Origin: Polytrichum commune
Taxonomy: Eukaryota; Streptophyta; Polytrichopsida; Polytrichales; Polytrichaceae
NCBI GenBank assembly: GCA_950295325.1
Contig: OX485806.1
Coordinates: 32,116,001 to 32,180,000, forward strand
Reading direction: 5' to 3'
DNA: 64,000 nt
Below the pieces are notes generated by a model, which saw nothing but the letters and a program-made list of their open reading frames with translations, ran no database searches and was not told the origin of the DNA. Positions 54,628-64,000 of this stretch are shown piece after piece. Numbering within the stretch: the stretch's first letter is position 1; every line of letters begins with the position of its first letter. Position numbers and translations under genes: made by a program.

Positions 54628-54974
54628 ACTACACTAAATAGGTAGATTAGTGTTAGATGAAGATTAGTGTTAGATGCAATAGTTACCTAAAACACTAATT
54701 CTCAAATGATATTACAATTAGTGTTTGAATAGGGTTTGAACAAAGTATACCTTTTACGAGGTTCTCATATTCTTCTTCCTTCAATTCTTCATTCCTTCAA
54801 TTTACAAAATATCATCTAACACTAAATGCGCTCATGTAAATATTTAAAGTTACTACTTGGTACAAATAATGTTAGAGTTGACATTTAGTGTTCTAACACT
54901 ATAGAGACAATTTACATTTAGCGTTTTCGTCGACTATTAGTGTTTCCAACACTAATCTACCTATTTAGTGTAGT
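54628..54974. mobile_element. MITE with ACTACACTAAATAGG termini, 347 bp
   Basis: The left end is ACTACACTAAATAGGTAGAT and TAGTGTT. The right end is its exact inverted complement over about 27 bp. Internal GATTAGTGTTAGATG repeats and many AACACTAA motifs are present. No target duplication is convincing. The tip is shared with 51545-51851. Confidence 0.75.
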
Positions 54975-56997
54975 CAATGTTGACTTACTTGAGAACATCC
55001 CGAATGTCGGTTCCAAAAGGACAAGAACATTGAGAGTCCAATAGGAGTTTACTCCACACATAAGCATCCAAAGAAACACACATTTAAACTCCCTTACAGC
55101 CTCATTACTATTTCTTGGACCAAGCCTTTGAACCCCGGACGAGAAATGAATGGATGAATGGTGCTCCCCCCTCCCCTGTCCGTCCGTCCGTCCATCCATC
55201 CTTCATCTTCACTTCCCGCGAGGCATAAAACTCATTCTTCATCCATCCCCACCTCCTCTCAAAATTTGTTTCCCGGTGGTTGAAAATGCCACTACCAATC
55301 TCGATCTTTATAATACTAGTATATCGTGGAATTTTTCATTCATCGTAAGTTATTTATCATAAAAAAAAATTAGTTGTATTGAGAACACGCCCTTGCAAAA
55401 ATGAACACAATTAACAATATGTTGTTTCCTATTCAAGTTATATGCAAGGTCTCTTAAAGAGGAACAAAATCAGGAGTTTGGTCTCTCTTTGAGAAATTTT
55501 CATGTTAAAAGCTCTTAGCTCATCCTGTGTTGCAGCCTAATTCTGAAAGTTGGGTGAAACTCCTTGGACCTCCTCATTCAATCCCATAAAACTTTAAGAA
55601 AACTCTAGGATCTAAAAATCATGCAATGTGTCCTTGGGACTTACCACCATGCATATCGCATCAATCTATACAAGGCTAGTTTGGCCATTGATCTTCAACA
55701 TGACATGCTAGAAGTTGGTATTCTAGGATGTTAATATAAACTTTTAGAAAACTTCAGCATTTTATGAATGAGCTCTTAAACTTGCCTTTTAGTCAATCAC
55801 CTAGAGTTTGATCCAAAGACTTTATATGTAACTCTATTTGCCCAAGGCAATCATCCTGCAATCCGCTCCTTTTGACCATGTCCTCTTTGAGCACAACTCT
55901 TTTACTAGGTTGAGATGTACTAGTTGCGATCGTATTTCTTAATGCAATGGAGTTAACTACAAAGTCATCAAAAGTGGGGTCTGTTTTTTTTTTGAAGGAA
56001 TCTACCATGTTTGCCACTTCCCAAATCCACATTAGTGACCTAAAAACAAACAAGGGATAAAACTTCCTTTTGCTTTTTTATTTCCAAGCTATTAAACATT
56101 AAGAAACCCTCGGGTTCAATTCTTCAATTTGATTATAGTTGGGAGGTACACGAGTGGAGCAAAGAGTGCCTACATAAGACATGTGCATGTAGGTGGCAAA
56201 CAAAATCAAAAGATTTTTAATTACATAATGACGAAACATGTTCGCGACAAAAACTCAAAGAAACCCTCCAACACTCAAACAAGGGACAATTAGGGAATTT
56301 GGACCCCAATTCAATCCCACATTCTACAATTAACTCTAACATGAATTCATGTTCTTTATGAGAGCAAGAAAATCACAATTGTCCTCAAACCTATTCTTAG
56401 CCTATGAAACAAAACAAAATGGGTTTGAAATATGGGAAGACTAAAGGCTTTTGGACTGAAACATTTATCAAGATGGTGTCAAAAAGGCAATTCCCTAGAG
56501 TCATGTAGGCTAATAGTAGGTTGGGTGGAAAATAAATTAGAATAATTAAGCCTAATTTATTTAGGATAATGCTGGGTTAGATGGCCTAAATAATAGGGAA
56601 AACAATCATGAAAACACCTGAATTTTAGGAAATTCTCCAATATTCCCAAGGTGATCTCTCTCAACTTGGGCATTCAAAACTTCAATATCATTTGAAACAC
56701 TTAATAATCTCTCGTCCTTGTCAATGGGATAGAAAATATGATTGATTTGCCTTTGGCTCTTAGCCATGCTTGCAAATTGTCAAACAACCTCTACCGAACA
56801 TGAGCACAAAACAATAAAATGCATTATTCACAATTAAGACTGACCCTAATTATCACACTAAGACAACTTAACCTAAACCCTCAAGGCCAACATCGCATAC
56901 TTAGCCGCCATGAGTGGATGAAAATAAGTCACGATACATGGATTTGTATGTAGGATGTGCTATGTGCCCAAATGAATAATATACATATACATATTTG
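54975..56997. other. Intergenic, no gene
   Basis: It contains a GTCC/ATCC microsatellite at about 55175-55202. The reverse frame of 86 codons at 55793-56053 has no recognisable domain. Confidence 0.45.
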
Positions 56998-57254
56998 ATC
57001 ACTATATTCGTTAATTTGAGACTTTCTCTTGTCTCAAATTAATATATGGACCACAACAACATGGTCTAATGTTTGGGTCGTCCTACCTAAACCATCTTGA
57101 TATGAGTTCTTAATTGGGTTCTTGATATGAACACTTGCTTCAAAGTATTTGCATCTTACAACATTCTCCAATATCTGTGTGATTTTATCCATAATCTTAT
57201 ATTTTTAACTGTCTCAAAATGCCAAAAAGTTCCCAAATTAACGAATATAGTGAT
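56998..57254. mobile_element. Small MITE with ATCACTATATTCG termini, 257 bp
   Basis: The left end is ATCACTATATTCGTTAATTT, and the right end is its inverted complement over about 22 bp. A possible 4-bp duplication TTTG lies on each side. A second palindrome (TTAATTTGAGAC against GTCTCAAATTAA) sits at the left end (57011-57044). The superfamily is unassigned. Confidence 0.6.
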
Positions 57255-57714
57255 TTTGCCTAATTTTCATAAATGCTTTTACGGATAGCTTAAAGCCCTT
57301 TTATAAAAGTTAATTAATTATTGAGAAAAATGTGCCCAATCTACTATTAGCCTATGGCAACAAAGAGTAGTGGCATTAGTGAGATAGAACTACTATCGAC
57401 ATGATGCTCCAGTTGGAAGAAAGACTTGAGGTTGCCTAATGCTATGTGCCTAGTACATTATGAAATCAAGAAGGAAACCTAGATCTAATGGAGCTATAGA
57501 GGGGACACTCCAATACAAAAGTGTTCATATCGAACTACGTTGTGGGAGTGACATTGGCATATTCTATGTTCTCTAGGGATTAGGATAGTCAACTATTGGC
57601 CCCCTTCAGTGGCAAGTTTATGATCTAAGGACTCGTGGGGATTTAAAAAGGGAGAAAAACGATTTTCATCAAGCCTAAGCTTTAACCTAAAGGTAGAAAA
57701 CCCTTGTTCACTTA
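57255..57714. other. Intergenic, no gene
   Basis: No recognisable feature. Confidence 0.45.
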
Positions 57715-57815
57715 CTTTTCTTGTTAGGATACATGTATTTGAGTGGTATGTGGTTTGGTGTGGCTCCAAGAATGGATACCAAATGGACACGTGTTTTAAA
57801 GAGATTGGATTGCTT
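57715..57815 (+). repeat. Dispersed repeat D, copy 6
   Basis: TACATGTATTTGAGTGGTAT, GTGGTTTGGTGTGGCTCCAA, GACACGTGTT and AAGAGATTGGATTGC match copies 1 and 2. Confidence 0.6.
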
Positions 57816-58102
57816 GCTTGAAATACAGTAACCATTGTAAGCTCTATAGTTAACATAATTTGGGGGAGGAGGGGAGGGGACTATATGACCATCCAATGAC
57901 CATGAGAATCTTTGCCTTGATAACGAATAAGATGTTCATGTGAGCTATGAGAACGATGTTGAAAGTGGCTAAACACCTCAATGTGGATTTGTTGACAATC
58001 AATGAACACGGAGAATCGACTGCTACTTATAGACAAACCCTAATATAGAAAAACCGGAAGATGTCCATGTAACTGGCTGGACTTGGAAACACCAGGACCT
58101 CA

Positions 58103-58601
58103 GGGCCACTTTACACATGAGCCAAGAGCCGTGACCATGGAATTTTGGGAGCCCAAAAGAAAGTGTCCAAAGGGCGTCCCAAGACACCTCCAAACTCATG
58201 TGGTGTGGTCATGGATCCTCAAGTGTAGTGTGAAGTCATATGTGACCGGGCCCTCAACCAAATGTTATTTCAATGAATTTCTATTCATGTGGGTCCTCAC
58301 ACATGATAAAATAGGAAAAAACAACGGCTGTGAGCGTTCGGAGTGCCATGGTCTCCCGGTTTTGTATTAGGCCTACCTCCAAGAGGTGGTTTTTAAAAAT
58401 AATCCAAGTGACCATGAAACATGGTCCATTTGATGCCATGTATGAATCCATGTAGACTTTACATCCATCTTGCATCCACATACTCCGTTGGTCCCTCAAG
58501 CATAGTGTGAAGGGAACTTGGACCGGCTCCGCCTTTTCCACCAATGAGAGTGCTTGAAGTGTAATGGTCCCGGCCTCTCAGTCTCGTGTGTGAAGTGGCC
58601 C
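58103..58601 (-). mobile_element. PIF/Harbinger-type MITE family 1, reverse copy
   Basis: It is 499 bp with a perfect TCA duplication (58100-58102 and 58602-58604). The ends are GGGCCACTTTACACATGAGC and the inverted GGGCCACTTCACACACGAGA. It is collinear in reverse with 49645-50144 and also lacks the SINE. Confidence 0.9.
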
Positions 58602-58723
58602 TCAGCGAGTCATGCCCAAAATTCTCCCTGGGTGCTGCCATCTATATTATAAAATCCCCTTCTCCCTGCCATACTATAAATTCCCATCTGTATTGTTCAG
58701 TCACACATTGTGTGACCTTATAG

Positions 58724-58753
58724 TAATAACAATAATAATAATAATAATAATAA
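58724..58753. repeat. AAT microsatellite
   Basis: (AAT)n run immediately left of the family 4 MITE. Confidence 0.8.
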
Positions 58754-59318
58754 GGGTCGGTGCACACATGTCCCAAGTCACTTGAGGTCAAGGCGTGCAA
58801 TCTTAGCCGTTGAGAGCATGGAAGTTGAGACTTATCACTTTACTTGGGGTCCCCAGTCATAAGTCCCGAGTCCTAAGTCCCAAGTATGACATGGATGTCT
58901 ACATGGCAACATTTTTTGGAGGTGAGACTGCGACTTATGTCGAGGGGCTGATCACACTGGCCAGTTCTGGCACCATCCGTCGACATCTCTAGCTGTAGTA
59001 GTGTGAAAAGTGGTGGACCAACATCTGCTTCTTAATTAATATAATCCCTAGCAATGTCACGGTTGGAACCAGACATGAACTTTGGTGTGATAGCTAGGGG
59101 CATGAGAGATGGGTGGAACAACAAAAGCTAGACTCAACAACACAAGTCCCGCAAATATTGTTTATTCATAAAACAATCAAGATCCGGCTTTTAATGAGAA
59201 TCGACCATATTTCAATGGTTTTTTTTTGGAGGCTCAAAAGTTGGGACTTTACACTCCATGTTGGGACTTGCTAATAAGTTAACATGTGTGAGACTTGGGA
59301 CTCCATGTGACCCAACCC
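58754..59318. mobile_element. PIF/Harbinger-type MITE family 4, 565 bp
   Basis: The left end is GGGTCGGTGCACACATGTCC and CAAGTC. The right end is the imperfect inverted counterpart of GGGTTGGGTCACATGGAGTC and CCAAGTC. TAA flanks both sides (58751-58753 and 59319-59321), although the left one lies in an AAT microsatellite. The interior repeats TAAGTCCCGAGTCCTAAGTC-like phrases. It is non-coding. Confidence 0.65.
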
Positions 59319-59321
59319 TAA

Positions 59322-61300
59322 CTATATTTACATTGAAATTGGAAGTCTTAAATAAAAGGTTAAAAATAGCACCCATGACCTAACCCTTCCGTTGAGCCGT
59401 CCAATCATTTTCAGGGAACAGTTGGAAACCATAATCACAGTTATAGAATTATTAGATGAACACCCACCCGGCATCCACGGGAGATTACCGTTGGCTACAT
59501 ATCTTCCACGCTGTCATCCCACGTGGCACCTCCCCACTCGACACAGGGGTCCCGACCAACCAGGGCGATAGTCGGGGGCTCAACGGCTCTCTCATTCCCC
59601 CCGCCGCCAGAGCACTTAACTGAACTGAACTCCTTCCATTCGATCCGCACCGTCAGATCTCGCACTCCTATAGCCCTCCGATCGAGATCCAACGGCCCAG
59701 CGTCTCCCAGGCCCTACCCCTCGCTGGCGACTAGGCTCCATTGCCTTGCGCGACTGCACTCCGCTGTCGTGGCCTTCCTGCGAACACCATCTAACGGCGG
59801 ACATCTCGCCTTGGGTTCAATCCAACGGCCCACATCCTCCCAGGGCCTACAGTTGTGTAGCTGGCTCGCAGGCTGGCTCTCGTCTGCCCGTTTAGGAACG
59901 CCATTGTTTTGTTTTTTTGATTTGGAGGGGGAGAGAAAAGCAGAGCCAGGGCGAGCTTCGATCATCACTTGCCCGTTGCAAGTCATCTCCTATGTCGCTT
60001 TGAGTTTCGGCGAGATTTGTTATGAGGGTATAAGCCAGGGATTAAAGGTTAAGTTGATTGGGCTTACGGGCTAAGTGGTTCCCTTCGTTTTGGGACGATT
60101 TGCTGCCGTTGCTGCAGCATTGCGTAGAGTGAACTCGATTGTGGCAGAAAGGGCCCAGAAGAAATGCGGGTGGCGGGTATTTGTGATGATGAGTGCAGTC
60201 TTGCAGCAGCAGCAGCCTGGGAAGAGCTTGTTGTTGTTGGTGGTTGGGGTTCTGGGTTTTAGGTGACCGTTGGGGTAGGGGGTTGGAACTTGGGAGAACT
60301 GCAGGAGCGGGGAGGTTTTGTGTGTGTAAGCTTACCGTTGAATTGATTGTATTGGGATAGGTTGTGAGAGGGATTGATTTTGCCATTGTCGTACTCAGAT
60401 TTTGGGCATATTGTCCTTGAAGTCCTCTCTTTGGCAGGTTGGCTTTAGCTTCATTGCGAACAAGTTGCTGCCTGTCTGTCTCTCTCGGTGTGTTTCGGAG
60501 AGGGGACTCTGTTGCAGCTTCTTGTAATGCCGTTGATGTGAGCCAGGGGCAGCATTCTTGTCGGAGTAGGGTGTTGCCGTTGCATTGGCAGGAAGGAGGA
60601 AGGATTAAGGTAACGACAATATCAACAACAACCCCTTGTGGTTCTTGTTGTATCAATCGCTCCACTCGCTCAGAGCTGGGAAGTTTGATCGATGCCGTTC
60701 GCCATGTTTACTAAGTTAGCTTCACATGCGTAGACTCACTGTTCAAACAGGATAACTTGGGTAGGCATTTCGTTTTGAGGCAAGGCATTGGGCTGAACAG
60801 AGCACGGCATGGCATTGCATGTACAGCATTGATTTGGTCGCCAAAAAAAAGGAAACCTATGGTAGAGACACAATTAGTTCACATGTCTTCGCTGCGCATC
60901 AAAATTAGTTCTTCGATAAATGATGTGGGTCATCATGTTGAAACGCGTCACCTTGGTTTTTCGATCTCGATAATCTTGAAGGGCTTGAGTTTGAACTGAT
61001 CAGAATCATCGTCGCATTGTGATGGAGTGAGGTTGTGAGAATTTCATTTAACTTCAGGGGTATTAAATGTTGATATTGTCGCTTTCAGGTGGATCTCCTT
61101 TTCTTCGTGTAATCAAGTTGATAAAACCCGAAGCTTCCGTTGAAGCAGGGAATGAGAAGGCTTTACCTTCTCACAAAGTCGCATTTTTACTCCGGCACCG
61201 GTAAGGGGGAAACGGAGGAATCAAGCCAAGAAAGTTGAGACACATGCTGTCTGTGTGTGGATGGTAGTATATACGCATTTCATGTAGGAGGTCAGCGAAG
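59322..61300 (+). promoter_or_regulatory. Upstream region and long 5' leader of the LRR receptor kinase gene
   Basis: GC content rises from about 59.5 kb. A G-box/ABRE-type CACGTGGC lies at about 59520-59527. A near-identical phrase, ATCCAACGGCCCA followed by CTCCCAGGC(C)CCTAC-like bases, occurs twice (about 59687-59716 and 59818-59850). Frames of up to 183 codons here (59523-60074) are composition-driven and show no domain, so they are better read as leader than as genes. Transcription start and leader introns cannot be resolved by eye. Confidence 0.4.
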
Positions 61301-63765
61301 ATGGGAAAACAACATCAGCGACACAGGGGCTTTTGGGTGGAGAAAGCGGGATGGTTGCTCCTGATGATGCTTGTCATGCTACAACATATACACATGGTGT
61401 CAACACAGGCACCAGACCCATCGGTGTTTCCTTCTGACAACACTCCCAACACAGATGGAATTCCTGCGTCTCCTCAAGAAGTGTTAGCTTTGTTGAGGAT
61501 CAAGCACACTCTCGTGGACCCCACCAACGCTCTTGCGAGTTGGAACGAGACTGGGGTAGGGGCGTGCAGTGGAACATGGATTGGGATCAAATGTGCACAA
61601 GGTCGCATCATCGCCATAGCCCTCCCTGCCAAAGGGTTAAGTGGCACTCTTGCAACCGACATAGGCCAGCTTGTAGGATTGCGCAAGCTGAATGTACACG
61701 ACAATGCCATCACCGGAGCATTGCCTTCAGCTCTTGCAACCATCAAAACTTTGAGAGGACTCGCTTTGTTCAACAACAAGTTCACCGGTTCGGTGCCTAC
61801 AGGGTTTGGGAGCTTACCCTTGTTGCAAGCTTTGGATGCAAGCAACAATGACCTCTCTGGTGTTCTTCCTGCTGACCTGGGGAATGCGCCTAATCTCACT
61901 CTTCTCAATCTGAGCAAAAATAACATATCCGGGTCGATGCCTTCTGGGTATGGTGGATTTCAAGGCACATACTTCAATTTGGCAAGTAACAATCTCTCAG
62001 GGGCTCTTCCGGACTCATGGACAGCGCCTAACCTGCAGCAGATGTATGTGAACAACAACGGTTTTTCAGGCTCTCTTCCGGGTAGCGTCGGGAAGGTGCT
62101 TACATTGCAAGTTCTGGATGTGGCACATAATGACATCTCCGGGACTATACCACCTTCATATGCAAACCTCACATCGCTCAACACTCTCCTGTTGAACCAG
62201 AACAACTTGTCTGGGCCATTCCCACCTGCTTTTACAGATTTGAAGCTCCTGAAGAGTTTAAATGTGAGTTACAATAACTTGAGTGGAGATGTGCCAGTTT
62301 TTGCCACCGCTTTCAATCTGAGCTCCTTCCAGCCTGGAAATACTGGGTTATGCGGATATGCTGGATTGTTGGCTTGCCCTCCTGCAGCGCCATCGCCATC
62401 GCCAGCACCTACAAGCGAAATAGCCCCTGCACATGCGAAAAAGGGGTTAACCACTTTGAGCATTGTTTTTATTGCTCTGGGGAGTGCGTTAGCTGCGATC
62501 CTGTTGGCTGTGATGTGTATAATCATCTTCTGCCGGTGCTGTAGAGGTGGGAAGGCAGCTGCTGGTACTGGAGGTAAACCTGAGAGGTCTCCGGAGAGGG
62601 AAGGCGATGTTGGGGGGAAGCTTGTGCATTTTGAAGGGCCTTTGCAATTCTCTGCGGATGACTTGTTGTGTGCAACCGCAGAAGTTTTGGGGAAATCCAC
62701 GTATGGTACAGTGTACAAGGCTACACTCGAGAATGGCAACCATATCGCTGTGAAACGTTTGAGGGAGGGTATTGTGAAGTCTCAGAAGGAGTTCACGAAA
62801 GAGGTTGATGTTCTTGGCAAGATCAGGCACCCTAATCTGTTGGCTCTCAGGGCCTACTACTGGGGTCCTAAAGATGAGAAGCTCCTAGTGTACGACTATA
62901 TGTCCGGTGGAAGCTTGGCTGCTTTTCTTCATGGTGAGTAAATCTAAGCTTGCTGCAAATTTCCATCCAGCAATCTGTTGTGGTTCGTGTTAAAGAATTG
63001 AACCCCTCCAACTCTTATTGTGATGTAGCTACCCCAGACAAAGTAGGTGATGATCTGGATAGAGCTTAAAGCTCTTTTCATTCCTTCCAATGAAGGTGCC
63101 CAGACATAGTAGTCGGTCCACTCTGCTATCTCACATAGTATTAGCGGAAGTAGTATAAGGGAAGATGTAATGGGTCGAGTGGGGTAATCTGAACGTCTGT
63201 AATATGAAAGTCGCCGATTCTCAGATATTGTGATGGGCCGGGCCAGGCAAAGCAGTTGATATTCTTTGTTTACTTTCAAAATGATCTTGGAGAAAGTGCC
63301 AAGGTATGCAAAGAGGGATACAGGAGGGTACTGTGCTCAAGGCAGTCGGTATGCTCTGCTTTTTCACATAGTAATCATAGAGAGAGCTTCAAGGGAAGAT
63401 GTAAAGTTCAAATTGTTATGTGCATGCAGCAAGAGGCCCGGAAACAGCTCTGGATTGGGGCACAAGGATGAGGATAGCGGAGGGAGCCGCTCGGGGCATC
63501 AACCGCCTCCACCAAAACGAGAACATCATTCACGGGAACCTCACTGCCTCCAACATCCTGCTCGATGCCAGGTCTTCGCCTGCACTCACTGCATGTATTT
63601 CCGATTTCGGCCTGTCAAGGCTTATGACCCCCGCCGCCAATGCCAATGTTGTTGCGACCGCGGGATCCCTCGGTTACCGCGCCCCAGAACTGACTAAGTT
63701 GAAGAAGGCCACCACCAAATCCGATGTTTACAGCTTCGGAATTGTCTTGCTTGAGCTCCTGACTG
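61301..63765 (+). CDS. IMK2-like: IMK2/MRLK-like LRR receptor-like pseudokinase (5' part; runs off the window)
   Basis: Coding exon 1 is 61301-62933 and exon 2 is 63430-63765, with GT/AG joins in phase 1 at both borders. The next exon lies beyond 64000. The order is: signal peptide (LLLMMLVML, about 1-37); LRRNT with [15 protein letters not shown]; about eight or nine leucine-rich repeats; a proline-rich stretch ([12 protein letters not shown]); a membrane helix (about 383-412) followed by CRCC; then the kinase region from about 450. The ATP-binding lysine is present in AVKRLRE (residue 485). The P-loop is GKSTYGTV, lacking the second glycine. The catalytic loop reads [13 protein letters not shown], with HRD replaced by HGN, and SDFGLSRLM follows. 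This pattern is typical of Arabidopsis IMK2/IMK3 (MRLK), which are plasma-membrane receptors predicted to be catalytically weak or inactive. Confidence 0.93.
62934..63429 (+). other. Intron 1 of the LRR receptor kinase
   Basis: Donor GTGAGT at 62934 and acceptor TGCATGCAG ending at 63429. It is 496 bp and contains no recognised element. Splicing joins LAAFLHG to [14 protein letters not shown], restoring the kinase fold. Confidence 0.85.
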
Positions 63766-64000
63766 GTATGTTTACACGGTCATTGCCTTCATCAGTTCAT
63801 GTTGTGAAAGAAATTCTCTGGTGGGTTCCTTATGGGCCTCAAAGTTTCCTGCTGAAATTCCGTGGAGGTTTCTCAATTGAGCTCAATTTTTTTACCTCAA
63901 GTACCTAGTATTTGTATGGATCTGAGTCCTCATCTTTGGTTTTTCTCTCTTCCCATCTCTTGCCATATTTTCATGTTCTGTAATTCTCCGGTCATTCTAA
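63766..64000 (+). other. Start of intron 2 of the LRR receptor kinase, cut by the window end
   Basis: It begins GTATGT directly after ELLTG, the point where the activation-segment helix region should continue. The frame reading on into this sequence loses all resemblance to kinases. The remaining C-lobe exon is not in the window. Confidence 0.75.

Noticed and set aside
59523..60074. 183-codon open frame upstream of the receptor kinase
   Set aside because: It is GC-rich and low in complexity, with no recognisable domain; it fits promoter or leader sequence better.
1..64000. CRISPR arrays, bacterial operons or phage genes
   Set aside because: The window is clearly plant nuclear DNA, and no regularly spaced short repeats of CRISPR type are present.

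Overview
This is nuclear DNA of a land plant. The three intact genes are plant-specific or plant-type: a trithorax H3K4 methyltransferase of the ATX1/ATX2 class, a DUF639 membrane protein, and an IMK2/MRLK-type LRR receptor-like pseudokinase. They have GT-AG introns, AT-rich intergenic DNA and telo-box-like AAACCCTA repeats. Gene density is low (three genes in 64 kb) and nearly all remaining DNA is transposon debris. I cannot name the species. The single-exon, unusually long ATX gene and the lack of recognisable angiosperm LTR elements make a seed-free vascular plant or another non-model lineage plausible, but this is a weak inference.

Layout. 1-4.6 kb is a nested transposon stack: a long inverted repeat, a ~217-bp tandem array, a deleted hAT element with its transposase remnant, a hAT-type MITE and a pogo/Emigrant-like MITE, with target-site duplications readable for the last three. 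4.6-13.4 kb holds dispersed repeats, a LINE remnant, a PIF/Harbinger-type MITE carrying a tRNA-related SINE, a second 5'-truncated SINE copy, and a degenerate tandem repeat. 13.4-16.6 kb is the simple-repeat-rich upstream region of the trithorax gene, whose coding sequence (16614-22427) is uninterrupted. 22.4-34 kb holds its presumed 3' region, a broken 2-oxoglutarate dioxygenase fragment, a 5S rRNA-like segment, a tandem duplication and a full-length reverse-strand SINE. 34.1-41.1 kb is the ten-exon DUF639 gene, reconstructed here exon by exon with a consistent reading frame (727 aa). 41-59.3 kb is again a MITE field, including a PIF/Harbinger transposase pseudogene. 59.4-64 kb is the GC-richer upstream region and the first two coding exons of the LRR receptor kinase, which runs off the window.

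The three genes show no sign of working together. The ATX protein would act on chromatin in the nucleus, the DUF639 protein in a membrane, and the receptor at the cell surface. The most informative material is the transposon record: a SINE family with a TCTA-repeat tail and clear target duplications, insertion into a MITE whose SINE-free relatives are present in the same window, and several MITE families sharing a common terminal core.
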